From: Burkholderiales bacterium
GTDB taxonomy: Bacteria > Pseudomonadota > Gammaproteobacteria > Burkholderiales > Casimicrobiaceae
Assembly (NCBI GenBank): GCA_025352105.1
Contig: JANXUB010000179.1
Span: 1-57,656, forward strand
DNA length: 57,656 nucleotides
Direction of reading: 5' to 3'
This document shows, in pieces, positions 1 to 8,379 of this stretch (position 1 is the stretch's first letter; the number at the start of each line of letters is the position of its first letter). The notes under the pieces were generated by a model. That model did not search any database and was not told the origin of the DNA. It worked only from the letters and a program-made list of their open reading frames with translations. The position numbers and the translations under genes were made by a program.

Positions 1-1
1 C

Positions 2-895
2 CTGACATTCACCACCGCTGCGTGCGCAGCAGTCGCACCTACAGCAATTACGGTGGCCGCCAGTGCACTCACGGCGACTACAGCAACGCTGAACGGCACC
101 GTCAGCGCAAATGGCGCAAATACAACGGTGAACTTCGACTACGGCACAACCATCGCTTACGGCAATACCGTGAATGCAGGACAAAGCCCGCTAGCTAGCG
201 GTGCAGTCAACACGGCCGTGTCAGCCCCCGTATCCGGCCTGACCTGCGGCACGGCCTATCACTTCCGTGTGAAAGCAAACAATGGCGTCACCACCAACGG
301 CAGCGACCTAACATTCTCTACGGCGGCCTGCCCGGTGCCCGTGACCAGCTTTAGTGGCACGACGTTTACCGGAACCGGCATCGCGACGGCGACCTTGTCT
401 GGCGGCGGAGCCAACTGCTCATTTGGTACCACGGCATTCGTCGGACCGCCCGTAGCCACACCTGTTGGCGTGAGCTTCCCGGATGGTCTGTTCGACTTCA
501 CCACGACTGGATGCACCGGCACGATCACGGTGACCGTGAATTTCCCAACACCCTTCCCGGCAAACGCACAGTACTGGAAATATGGGCCAACGCCGGGGCC
601 GGTTGCAGCGCACTGGTACACGCTCGGCGCGACCAATAGCCTGGTGTTGTCAGGGAACACGGCGACCTTCATGATCGCTGACGGCGGCCTCGGTGACGAT
701 GACCTTGTGGTCAACGGCAGCATTGTTGATCAGGGTGGGCCCGGCGTGCCCACGGCGGTGCCAGTTGCAGCGGTAGTGGTTGTACCGACGCTTAGCGAAT
801 CGGCGCTGGTGCTACTTTCGCTGTTGATGATGCTCGCCTGCTTCGGAGTTCGGCAACTTGGATTGCCGCTCGAGTTGCGCGGCAAACGTCGATAG
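2..895 (+). CDS. 3' part of a repeat-containing surface protein with IPTL-CTERM tail
   Basis: The reading frame is open to the left edge, so the N-terminus is missing. The visible part holds one and a bit fibronectin-III-like units: the phrase LTF(T/S)TAAC occurs at the left edge and again about 90 residues later, after a domain with the typical LNGTVSANG and YHFRVKANNG strands. The last 35 residues match the IPTL-CTERM pattern: VPTLSESALVLL, a hydrophobic helix, then a basic end (RGKRR). Such tails are known as sorting signals processed by an exosortase-like enzyme, so the protein is probably exported and held at or released from the cell surface. The ligand or role of the repeats cannot be told. 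No exosortase gene is in this window. Confidence 0.8.
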   Translation: MTFTTAACAAVAPTAITVAASALTATTATLNGTVSANGANTTVNFDYGTTIAYGNTVNAGQSPLASGAVNTAVSAPVSGLTCGTAYHFRVKANNGVTTNGSDLTFSTAACPVPVTSFSGTTFTGTGIATATLSGGGANCSFGTTAFVGPPVATPVGVSFPDGLFDFTTTGCTGTITVTVNFPTPFPANAQYWKYGPTPGPVAAHWYTLGATNSLVLSGNTATFMIADGGLGDDDLVVNGSIVDQGGPGVPTAVPVAAVVVVPTLSESALVLLSLLMMLACFGVRQLGLPLELRGKRR

Positions 896-1009
896 CGCTG
901 GGCTTCGATAGGGCTGACGGGGCGCACACCTGTCGGCGACAAATCAAGGCGTCAACATCACTTCAACACGTGGTGCTGGTGCCTTTCTCTATGCCTCTCC
1001 TGGGCACCG

Positions 1010-1861
1010 CTAATCCGGCTTTTTACCGCTCGTTTCAGCCGACACGTCTGCTTCCGCATTGGCGGGGTCACATGGGTCAACGTCCAGCAAAGTTTGCGTC
1101 GACTTGTGTGTGGCACGCCAAAGCCACACGATATAGCCGGACGCGAGGTAAGCGAGGATGACCGGGAACAGCACCTTGGGCGGATCCATCAGAATCACAC
1201 CAAAACCAACCGCCAGCGTGGCTACCGCCGTAAACGATACCGCGCGCCGACTCATGGCTTTGAAGCTGAAAAATTTGGCCGTAGTCACCATCGAAATTCC
1301 GGAAACGAGCGTGACCGCGAACGCCCACCAGGCAACGTCTGCGCCTTCAATATCCAGGTCGTCCATGAGCAACACAAAGCCCGCCACGACAGCGGCCGCC
1401 GCAGGGCTCGGCAGGCCGTTGAAAAAACTTTTATCGACCACGCTAATTTGTACGTTGAACCGGGCCAGACGAAGCGCGGCGCAGGCTGCATAAATGAATG
1501 CGGCCGCAAGTGCGATGCGTGAATTTGGTAGCGAACTCAGCGACCATTCGTAAATGATCAGCGCAGGTGCAGCACCGAAACTGACCATATCGGCGAGGCT
1601 ATCAAGCTCGGCACCAAATGCGGTTTGCGTTTTCGTCATACGCGCAACGCGACCATCAAGACTGTCGAGCACCATCGCCACGAACACGCAGGTGGCGGCA
1701 TAGTCAAAGCGGAGATTCATCGCTTGAATGATGCCGAAGAAGCCGAAGAACAGGCAGCCCAGCGTGAACATGCTGGGCAGCGCGAACATGCCACGGCGGC
1801 GCAGCTTGAGTTTGAGCGCTGCGCGGCGCTCTCGAAGCGTCTTGCGGTCTTCGTCGTTCAA
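1010..1861 (-). CDS. pssA: CDP-diacylglycerol-serine O-phosphatidyltransferase
   Basis: Makes phosphatidylserine from CDP-diacylglycerol and serine, the first step to phosphatidylethanolamine, in the inner membrane. The CDP-alcohol phosphatidyltransferase signature is visible around residues 65-97: DSLDGRVAR, then GAELDSLADMVSFG, giving the DGxxAR-x8-GxxxDxxxD metal and substrate site. Several hydrophobic helices follow; 283 residues fits the integral-membrane type II family. The first in-frame start is TTG because a stop lies just upstream; a later ATG (codon 25) is an alternative. It follows hexR on the same strand after a gap of about 60 bases and could be read through from the zwf-hexR unit, although the functions are unrelated. 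Confidence 0.9.
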   Translation of the reverse strand: MNDEDRKTLRERRAALKLKLRRRGMFALPSMFTLGCLFFGFFGIIQAMNLRFDYAATCVFVAMVLDSLDGRVARMTKTQTAFGAELDSLADMVSFGAAPALIIYEWSLSSLPNSRIALAAAFIYAACAALRLARFNVQISVVDKSFFNGLPSPAAAAVVAGFVLLMDDLDIEGADVAWWAFAVTLVSGISMVTTAKFFSFKAMSRRAVSFTAVATLAVGFGVILMDPPKVLFPVILAYLASGYIVWLWRATHKSTQTLLDVDPCDPANAEADVSAETSGKKPD

Positions 1862-1920
1862 TGGGCGTTATGGAGCTGAGTCATGCATCGAAGTATATGT
1901 ACGCGCCGCTTCACACCCAC

Positions 1921-2859
1921 TCAAATCCAGCGGCTGCGTGCCGCAAGCGTCAGTGGCGTCAGCATGTCGCCTTCTTTTTCGCGCTTGGCGACGAGTGTCT
2001 CCTTCGCTCTGCGCAATGTTTTTTGCAATTCCGGCCCGCGCTTCAATGCAACCGCAACGGCGAGCGCGTCCACTAGCGCCAATTGTGCAAGACGGCCCAC
2101 CATCGGTGAATAAACATCCGGGCCTTCATCAACATCGACGGCAAGAGCGATATCGGCAAGCTTGGCCAATTGCGATGCGCGTTCGGTCACCGCAATCACA
2201 GTCGCCCCCGCACGCTGCGCGAGATCACAGGTCTGGATCATGTCGCGGGTGCGGCCCGTGCGCGAGATGGCCACAACAACATCCTCGGGCGTCAACAGCG
2301 CGGCCGATTGCACTTGCCAGTGCGGGTCGTTGTAGGCAACCGTGTGCATGCCAAGCAGAAAAAATTTGTGCTGTGCATCCATCGCTACAACGCCTGAATT
2401 GCCCACGCCGTAAAACTCCACGCGTCGCGCTCCAGTGATTGCGTCCGCCGCACGCTCGAACACTTTGGGATCGACCTGATTTCTCATCGCGATGAGCGTG
2501 GCAATCGAGCGATCAAACACTTTTGCGATGACGTCGGCGCACGAATCCTGCGCAGACACGTCCGTGTGAACGTAGGGCACACCGGTCGCGAGGCTCTTCG
2601 CCAGCGCTACCTTGAATGCTTTGTAGCCCGTGAATCCCAGCGCCTGACAAAAGCGCGCGATGGTCGGATCGGTAACACCGACGGCTTCCGCCAGTTCGGC
2701 GATAGCCATATGTGCCACACGATTCGGCTGGCCAAGCACGTACGCGGCTACGCGTTGCTCGCTCGGGCGCAGCGAGAGGCGCACCGCCGTGATGCGCGAC
2801 ACGAGGGCGTCGGATGCGCCTATCGCCGCAACGTTTGCTAGTTCAACGACGGCATTCAA
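1921..2859 (-). CDS. hexR: RpiR-family regulator, HexR-like
   Basis: Transcriptional regulator with an N-terminal RpiR helix-turn-helix (about residues 20-95; LAEAVGVTDPTIARFCQALGF is the recognition region) and a C-terminal SIS sugar-phosphate-binding domain (about 120-270; YGVGNSGVVAMD and ISRTGRTRDMIQ). HexR proteins sense the Entner-Doudoroff intermediate KDPG and repress zwf and linked central-carbon genes. The position directly behind zwf on the same strand supports this identity. The start is TTG, chosen because a strong GAGGAG Shine-Dalgarno sequence lies six bases upstream and no in-frame ATG is nearby. Family membership is certain; the HexR assignment rests on the neighbour. Confidence 0.85.
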   Translation of the reverse strand: MNAVVELANVAAIGASDALVSRITAVRLSLRPSEQRVAAYVLGQPNRVAHMAIAELAEAVGVTDPTIARFCQALGFTGYKAFKVALAKSLATGVPYVHTDVSAQDSCADVIAKVFDRSIATLIAMRNQVDPKVFERAADAITGARRVEFYGVGNSGVVAMDAQHKFFLLGMHTVAYNDPHWQVQSAALLTPEDVVVAISRTGRTRDMIQTCDLAQRAGATVIAVTERASQLAKLADIALAVDVDEGPDVYSPMVGRLAQLALVDALAVAVALKRGPELQKTLRRAKETLVAKREKEGDMLTPLTLAARSRWI

Positions 2860-2898
2860 GCGTTTCTCCTCATTGCTTTTTTGATGCGAGTGACGCGC

Positions 2899-4356
2899 TC
2901 AAACGCTACGTTCTTCGTGCCAGGCGGTATCGCCCTTCGCAGTAAGACGGCTTGACGCCGGTGGCCCCCAACTGCCCGCTGCATAACCAATAGGAGGGCC
3001 AGCGTCTGTCGCCCAGTAGTCGAGGATGGGCTGCACCCAACGCCAGGCCGCGTCGGCCTCGTCGCGGCGCATGAAGAGCGTCGGGTTGCCGCGCAGCACA
3101 TCAAGCAGCAGTCGCTCGTAAGCATCTTGTCTACGTCCAGGGAAAAATTCCTTGAAATCAAGGTCAAGGTGCACCTCGCTCAAATGCATTCCATCACCAG
3201 ACGCTTTCGCCATCGTGTAGAGGCGCACGCTCTCCTCAGGTTGCAACTTGATCACGAGCCGGTTTGGCACCAGCGGGCTCTGGAAAATAGAGTGCGGCGG
3301 CGACTTGAAATTGATCACAATTTCGGCGCGGCGCTCCGCCATGCGTTTGCCGGTGCGCAGATAAAAGGGCACGCCGGCCCAGCGCCAATTTGACAACTCG
3401 GCGCGCAGCGCCACGTAGGTTTCGGTGCGCGAAGTAGGGCTGACGCCCTGCTCCGCAACATAAGCCACCGCTGGCACACCTGCCATTGAACCCGCGCGAT
3501 ATTGACCGCGAACGATGTTCTCGCGAATGGTGTCCTGCGTCCACGGTTTGAGTGCTCGCAGAACCTGCAATTTCTCATCGCGAACCGCATCAGGATCGAG
3601 ACTGGCAGGCGGCTCCATCGCGGTCATGCACAGCAGATTCAGCAAATGGTTTTGCACCATGTCGCGGAATGCGCCGGTCTCGTCATAGAACTCACCGCGC
3701 GTCTCCACGCCGACCGATTCGGCGATGGTGATCTGCACGTCACTCACCCAGGTACGGTTCCACAACGGCTCCAGAAACGTATTGCCGAAGCGCAGCGCGA
3801 GCAAGTTCTGCACCGTCTCTTTACCAAGGTAATGATCGATGCGATAAACCTGTGTTTCGGTGAACGCGTCGAGCACCAGCGCATTCAATTGGCGCGATGA
3901 GGCGAGATCGCGACCGAGCGGTTTTTCAAGCACGATGCGTGTTTCGGCGGTGTTCAAACCCGCTTGCTTCAGGCCGCCAATAATCGGCGCAAACAGCTTC
4001 GGCCCGACCGAGAGATAGAAGACCGTTTGACTGTCGCGCTGGTCAAGCGATGTCTTGAGATCGCGATACTGGTTCACATCGTTCACGTCGAGCGCGAAAT
4101 ACGTGAGCCTCGCGAGAAAGCGCTGCAAGCACTCAGCCCGTGCGCCCTGCACCAGCTCCGGCACAAAACGCGTCAGCGCCTCGGAAACTTTGGCGCGAAA
4201 CGTTGCTTCGTCAAGAGTCTGCCGTGCGGCAGCGATGATGCGGCCCTGCGGATGCAGGCGATCATCGCAGTCAGCGAGGAACAACGCCGGGTAGAGTTTG
4301 CGCAGCGCCAGATCGCCCGTGCCGCCGAAAATTACGAGATCAAAATTACTGTCCAT
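2899..4356 (-). CDS. zwf: Glucose-6-phosphate 1-dehydrogenase
   Basis: Oxidises glucose-6-phosphate to 6-phosphogluconolactone with NAD(P)+, feeding the pentose-phosphate and Entner-Doudoroff routes in the cytosol. The N-terminal Rossmann motif (IFGGTGDLALRKLYPALF) and the catalytic signature RIDHYLGKE are present, and 485 residues is normal for the family. The frame stays open about 100 bases further upstream, but that extension is Cys-rich and lacks homologous character. The ATG immediately before DSNFDLVIFGG is therefore the start. The gene heads a likely zwf-hexR operon and is divergent from tal; the 117 bases between them carry repeated GTAGT/ACTAC half-sites. Confidence 0.95.
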   Translation of the reverse strand: MDSNFDLVIFGGTGDLALRKLYPALFLADCDDRLHPQGRIIAAARQTLDEATFRAKVSEALTRFVPELVQGARAECLQRFLARLTYFALDVNDVNQYRDLKTSLDQRDSQTVFYLSVGPKLFAPIIGGLKQAGLNTAETRIVLEKPLGRDLASSRQLNALVLDAFTETQVYRIDHYLGKETVQNLLALRFGNTFLEPLWNRTWVSDVQITIAESVGVETRGEFYDETGAFRDMVQNHLLNLLCMTAMEPPASLDPDAVRDEKLQVLRALKPWTQDTIRENIVRGQYRAGSMAGVPAVAYVAEQGVSPTSRTETYVALRAELSNWRWAGVPFYLRTGKRMAERRAEIVINFKSPPHSIFQSPLVPNRLVIKLQPEESVRLYTMAKASGDGMHLSEVHLDLDFKEFFPGRRQDAYERLLLDVLRGNPTLFMRRDEADAAWRWVQPILDYWATDAGPPIGYAAGSWGPPASSRLTAKGDTAWHEERSV

Positions 4357-4384
4357 GTAGTAACAATAGCAGAATATTGAGCCA

Positions 4385-4443
4385 TATGTAGTAAAACAAC
4401 AACGAGTAGTTACAGGACTACAGAGCGACAATACGACTACAGC
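4385..4443. promoter_or_regulatory. Probable HexR operator/promoter region between zwf and tal
   Basis: The short zwf-tal intergenic region contains several copies of the half-site (T/A)GTAGT or its complement ACTACA. One near-perfect inverted repeat, AGTAGT-six bases-ACTACA, spans 4405-4422. A 15-base stretch, TGTAGTAAAACAACA, begins at about 4387 and matches 12 of 15 positions of the TGTARTTWWAWTACA motif described for HexR. A further TGTAGT lies at 4355, at the zwf start, and a further ACTACA near 4437. Control of both divergent genes by the adjacent HexR is inferred, not shown. Confidence 0.4.
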
Positions 4444-4473
4444 GCTTTTTGGGCGCACCTACGGAAAGCCCGC

Positions 4474-5406
4474 ATGAACACGCTCGATCAGCTCAAACAA
4501 TTCACCGTCGTTGTCGCCGATACTGGCGATTTCAACGCGATGCGCGCATATGCGCCGCGAGATGCCACGACGAATCCTTCGCTGATTTTGAAGGCGGTAC
4601 AGCAGGACGCGTACAAGCCGTTGTTTAGCGAAACGGTTGCGGCGAATCGTTCGCTCAAAGTCGGCGAAATCGTTGATCGCGTATTGATCCGCTTCGGTCT
4701 CGAAATCCTCAAAATCGTGCCGGGTCGCGTGTCCACCGAGGTCGATGCGCGACTCTCATTCGACACGCAGGCGACGATTGCCAAGGCACACGAACTGATC
4801 GCACTCTACGCCGCAGCGGGTATTGATAAAAGCCGCGTGCTGATCAAAATTGCTTCGACCTGGGAAGGCATTCAGGCCGCCACGGTGCTTGAAAAAGAAG
4901 GCATCCACTGCAACCTCACGCTGCTGTTTAGCGCCGTTCAAGCAGCAGCCTGCGCCGAGGGCAACATCACGCTGATTTCGCCGTTCGTGGGCCGCATCAT
5001 GGATTGGTACAAGAAGCGCGACGGCAAGGATTTCACGGCTGAGGAAGACCCTGGCGTGCAGTCGGTGCGTTTCATCTACACCTACTTTAAACACTACGGC
5101 TACAAGACCGAAGTGATGGGCGCAAGCTTCCGCAACATCGGTGAAATCCTCGCGCTGGCGGGCTGCGATTTGCTCACCATTTCACCGGATTTATTGAATC
5201 AATTGCAGGGCATGAACGACCCCGTCGAGCGCAAACTGTTGCCGCCCGACGCGGCCGCGGTCGCGCCGTTCAAACTCAACACCGCCGAGCCTGCATTCCG
5301 CTACGCGCTTAACAACGACGCGATGGCAACAGAGAAATTGGCCGAAGGAATTCGTGCGTTTGCGGTGGATGCCGGGAAACTGGAAGCGTTGATTTCGGCG
5401 GCGTAA
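4474..5406 (+). CDS. tal: Transaldolase
   Basis: Transfers a dihydroxyacetone unit between sedoheptulose-7-phosphate and glyceraldehyde-3-phosphate in the non-oxidative pentose-phosphate pathway. The class I aldolase active site is visible as [11 protein letters not shown], with the Schiff-base lysine at about residue 125. Other family blocks are [12 protein letters not shown] near the N-terminus and [15 protein letters not shown] around residue 84. At 310 residues it matches the TalB type of enterobacteria rather than the shorter TalC or longer TalA-like forms. It is transcribed away from zwf, so oxidative and non-oxidative branches share one intergenic control region. The start follows a purine-rich GGAAAG. 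Confidence 0.95.
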   Translation: MNTLDQLKQFTVVVADTGDFNAMRAYAPRDATTNPSLILKAVQQDAYKPLFSETVAANRSLKVGEIVDRVLIRFGLEILKIVPGRVSTEVDARLSFDTQATIAKAHELIALYAAAGIDKSRVLIKIASTWEGIQAATVLEKEGIHCNLTLLFSAVQAAACAEGNITLISPFVGRIMDWYKKRDGKDFTAEEDPGVQSVRFIYTYFKHYGYKTEVMGASFRNIGEILALAGCDLLTISPDLLNQLQGMNDPVERKLLPPDAAAVAPFKLNTAEPAFRYALNNDAMATEKLAEGIRAFAVDAGKLEALISAA

Positions 5407-5426
5407 GCTGGCGCGGCACCGTCAAA

Positions 5427-5500
5427 CTGTGGGAGCGGTGAGAGCCGCGAACTCGCGTGAAATGGGGGCTACGGTTTTTCGTGGCTTTCGCCGCTCCTAC
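5427..5500. repeat. REP-like palindrome, family A copy 1
   Basis: Imperfect hairpin between tal and earP. The outer arms GTGGGAGCGG and CCGCTCCTAC differ by one base in the stem and inner arms centre on GAGCCGCGA/GTGGCTTTCG. It belongs to the family with consensus TGTAGGAGCGGC-TCTGCCGCGACC found at four other sites here. Confidence 0.6.
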
Positions 5501-5514
5501 AAAATTTGTGGAAT

Positions 5515-5580
5515 CAGCTTTTTGTGGAAAGCACGGCTGCATTGGGGCTGAGTGCCAAAATATTCGAATATCGACTTTTA
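5515..5580. repeat. Dispersed repeat, family B copy 1
   Basis: Begins CAGCTTTTTGTGGAAAG, continues GCTGCATTGGGGCTGAGTGCC and ends with ATCGACTTTTA. It resembles the copies at about 9441, 30136 and 38666 and sits directly after a family A palindrome. Confidence 0.4.
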
Positions 5581-5630
5581 TAATTTTGCCGCAACAGCCC
5601 TTGTGCAACGGTTCTTCCACGTCAAAGCTG

Positions 5631-6671
5631 ATGCCCACCATTGATCTTTTCTGTCGTGTCGTCGACAACTATGGCGACATTGGGGTTTGCTGGAGATTAG
5701 CGCGACAACTGGTCGCGGAACACGGCTGCAAAGTGCGACTCATCGTCGACGATCTCACCGCGTTTCGATTCATCGCGCCGGAAATTGATCCGGCGTTAAC
5801 GCAGCAAAACCTGCTCGGCGTGGACGTGATCGCTTGGAGCGCTTCCGAAGCGCTTGTGCCCGCCGAAGTAGTGATCGAAGCTTTCGCCTGCGACCCGCCT
5901 GCCGCGTACGTTCTGGCGATGACCACGCTCGCAGAAAAGCCCGTCTGGATCAATCTCGAATACCTCTCCGCTGAGGCGTGGGTCGACGGGGTTCACGGCT
6001 TGCCATCACCGCATCCGCGCTTGCCTTTGATCAAATATTTCTTCTGTCCGGGGTTTACCGAGAAGAGCGGCGGTCTGATCAGAGAGAACACTCTCGCCCA
6101 GTTTGCCTTGATAGGCGAGTGCGAAGATGGCGCAGGCGGGCGCGACCGCGCAAACGACCTCCTCGCTTTCGCGTACCGTCACGCCCCCGTACGTGCGGTC
6201 GCGGTCGCACTCCACGCGCATGTAACCACAGCGGCCCCGCTAGACGAAACCGAGCCATCCTGGCGGTCCGCCCCGCCCGTTCCACAAACCCAATTCGACG
6301 CCCTCCTCGCGCGATTCGACGTGCTTATCGTTCGCGGCGAAGACTCTTTCGTGCGTGCCCAGTACGCGGCCAAACCTTTCCTCTGGCACATCTACCCAAC
6401 ACAGGACAACGCCCATTTCGTCAAGCTCGACGCATGGCTGGATCGTTATTGCGAGGGCCTTGTTGCCGATGCAGCGACGGCGTTCAAACAAGCACAGCAC
6501 GCCTTCAATCGCGGCGATACAAGCCTTGATGCGTACACCGAATTTGCCGCCCATTTACCAGTCTTAAAAGATTATGCGACCGAGTGGCGCAACCACTTAT
6601 TCGCCCAAACCGACCTCACCACACGCCTCCTCAATTTCGTAAATTCGCAGAAAAAGCAAAAAGTTAGCTAA
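5631..6671 (+). CDS. earP: EF-P arginine rhamnosyltransferase
   Basis: EarP transfers rhamnose from dTDP-rhamnose to a conserved arginine of elongation factor P, activating it for translation of polyproline stretches. The N-terminus DLFCRVVDNYGDIGVCWRLARQL is the hallmark of the family (formerly DUF2331), including the catalytic-site aspartates, and the C-terminal half carries the nucleotide-sugar region (LIVRGEDSFVRAQYAAKPFLWHIYPQ-like block). The ATG before PTIDLF is chosen because the upstream in-frame extension runs through the repeat elements. At 346 residues it is slightly shorter than typical (about 375). The efp gene follows 101 bases downstream, the usual neighbour. Confidence 0.93.
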   Translation: MPTIDLFCRVVDNYGDIGVCWRLARQLVAEHGCKVRLIVDDLTAFRFIAPEIDPALTQQNLLGVDVIAWSASEALVPAEVVIEAFACDPPAAYVLAMTTLAEKPVWINLEYLSAEAWVDGVHGLPSPHPRLPLIKYFFCPGFTEKSGGLIRENTLAQFALIGECEDGAGGRDRANDLLAFAYRHAPVRAVAVALHAHVTTAAPLDETEPSWRSAPPVPQTQFDALLARFDVLIVRGEDSFVRAQYAAKPFLWHIYPTQDNAHFVKLDAWLDRYCEGLVADAATAFKQAQHAFNRGDTSLDAYTEFAAHLPVLKDYATEWRNHLFAQTDLTTRLLNFVNSQKKQKVS

Positions 6672-6772
6672 AATTAAGGGCTTTGCTACGAAAACCAGCG
6701 CCATTCTCATCAATCGCCATCATCGCGGTTGAATTCAAACGTTTCAGGCGCGCAACCTCTAAAAACTAATCT

Positions 6773-7330
6773 ATGAAACTCGCATCTGAACTCCGCACTG
6801 GCAACGTCATCATGATCAACGGTGCCCCGATGGTGGTCGTCAAGGCCGAGCTTTCGAAATCGGGCCGCAACGCCGCTGTCGTCAAGGCGAAGCTGAAAAA
6901 CCTGCTGTCCAACGGCGGCACTGAAACTGTATTCAAGGCCGACGACAAATTTGATGTCGTGATGCTTGAGAAAAAAGAAGTGACGTACAGCTACTTCAAC
7001 GACCCGATGTACGCCTTCATGGACAGCGAGTACAACCAGTACGACATCGAAAAAGACAGCATGGGCGACGCGCTTAAGTACCTCGAAGATGCGATGCCTT
7101 GCGAAGTCACGTTCTACGACGGACGCGCTATCGGCCTCGAAATCCCGACCACACTCGTTCGTGAGGTCGAATACACAGAGCCGGCCGTTCGTGGTGACAC
7201 CTCGGGCAAGGTCATGAAGCCTGCGCGCCTTAAAGGCACGGGTTTCGAAATCCCAGTGCCTGCGTTCGTGAACACGGGTGACGTGATCGAAATCGATACC
7301 CGTACTGACGAATTCAAGAAACGCGTTTAA
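6773..7330 (+). CDS. efp: Translation elongation factor P
   Basis: Binds stalled ribosomes at the E site and promotes peptide bond formation on proline runs. Three beta-barrel domains fit in 185 residues. The tip of domain I reads KSGRNAAVV with arginine at position 32. Enterobacterial EF-P has a lysine modified by EpmA/B at this loop; Arg32 marks the EarP-modified class, and earP is immediately upstream. The C-terminal block [20 protein letters not shown] is typical. An intrinsic terminator follows within 20 bases, so this is the end of the unit. Confidence 0.97.
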   Translation: MKLASELRTGNVIMINGAPMVVVKAELSKSGRNAAVVKAKLKNLLSNGGTETVFKADDKFDVVMLEKKEVTYSYFNDPMYAFMDSEYNQYDIEKDSMGDALKYLEDAMPCEVTFYDGRAIGLEIPTTLVREVEYTEPAVRGDTSGKVMKPARLKGTGFEIPVPAFVNTGDVIEIDTRTDEFKKRV

Positions 7331-7347
7331 GCGATTCCCGCTCCTAG

Positions 7348-7373
7348 AAAAGGCTCCTTCGGGAGCCTTTTTT
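7348..7373 (+). terminator. Intrinsic terminator after efp
   Basis: Stem AAAGGCTCC/GGGAGCCTTT with a short TTC loop followed by a run of T. Confidence 0.9.
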
Positions 7374-7434
7374 ACGGCTGCGTCCCTTTGCGCCATACAC
7401 GCGGCGATAATCGTAGCTGGAGGATTTGCGTTCA

Positions 7435-8370
7435 ATGACTGTTGCCTACTTTACTCACCCGTCGTCAGCCCAACACGAGATGGGCTCGCATCACCCTGAG
7501 TGCCCGGATCGTGTGCGCGTGATCAATGACCACCTCCGCGCAAACGGACTTTTGGATTTCATGCGCGAAGAGACGGCGCCCGTCGCCACTCGCGAAGTGA
7601 TCATGCGTGCGCACAGCGCCGAGCTGCTGGACGCGCTTGAGGAAATCTCGCCGCAGCATGGGTACGCCGGGATTGACGGCGACACCACCATGAATCCGCA
7701 CACTATGAGCGCGGTATTGCACGCCGTCGGCGCAGCGGTTCGCGCCGTGGACCTAGTGTGCACAGGCGAAGTGCAACGTGCGTTCTGCAACATCCGCCCG
7801 CCGGGACATCACGCGGAGCGCAATCGTGCGATGGGATTTTGTTTTTTGAACAGCGCGGCGATTGCTGTGCTGCATGCGCTTGAGGCGCATGGCTTGCAAC
7901 GCGTTGCTCTGGTTGACTTCGACGTGCATCATGGCAATGGATCCGAGGACATTCTGGTCGAGGAGTGCAACGCCGGTCGTGTGCTCATGGTGTCGACGTT
8001 TCAACATCACTTGTATCCCGGCACCGGTGATCGCCCGATGGCCGACAACATGGTCAACGTGCCGCTCACTGCGTACACCAAGGGTGACGCGATGCGCGCC
8101 GCAGTGACGGATCGGTGGCTGCCCGCGCTGCACGAATTTAAGCCTGAGCTGATCGTGATCTCGGCAGGTTTTGACGCGCATCGAGATGACGATCTGGCGT
8201 CGCTTGGCTGGGTGGAGGCAGACTATCGGTGGCTCACGCAACAATTGGTCGCCGTCGCAAACCTTTATTCGAATGGTTGCATCGTTTCCACGCTAGAAGG
8301 CGGCTATTCCCTCGGTGCACTGGCGAGAAGCGTCGGCGAGCATGTCAAAGTGCTGATCGGCGCGGACTGA
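7435..8370 (+). CDS. Histone deacetylase-family hydrolase
   Basis: Zinc-dependent deacetylase of the arginase/deacetylase fold; bacterial members act on acetylpolyamines or acetyl-lysine of proteins such as acetyl-CoA synthetase. The N-terminus has HPECPDRV; the active site is visible as RPPGHHAE (paired histidines), GFCFLNSAAIA and VDFDVHHGNG (zinc-binding Asp and His). ISAGFDAHRDDDL supplies the third zinc ligand. ATG is preferred over an in-frame TTG nine bases earlier because GGAGG is 11 bases from the ATG but only two from the TTG. It lies ten bases upstream of a metal exporter, so the two are probably cotranscribed. Substrate unknown. Confidence 0.88.
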   Translation: MTVAYFTHPSSAQHEMGSHHPECPDRVRVINDHLRANGLLDFMREETAPVATREVIMRAHSAELLDALEEISPQHGYAGIDGDTTMNPHTMSAVLHAVGAAVRAVDLVCTGEVQRAFCNIRPPGHHAERNRAMGFCFLNSAAIAVLHALEAHGLQRVALVDFDVHHGNGSEDILVEECNAGRVLMVSTFQHHLYPGTGDRPMADNMVNVPLTAYTKGDAMRAAVTDRWLPALHEFKPELIVISAGFDAHRDDDLASLGWVEADYRWLTQQLVAVANLYSNGCIVSTLEGGYSLGALARSVGEHVKVLIGAD

Positions 8371-8379
8371 AAAATCAAT

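Noticed and set aside
4357-4458. Upstream extension of zwf to an earlier start
   Set aside because: The extra 34 residues are Cys-rich, cover the operator-like repeats and have no family character; the ATG before DSNFDLVIFGG fits zwf.
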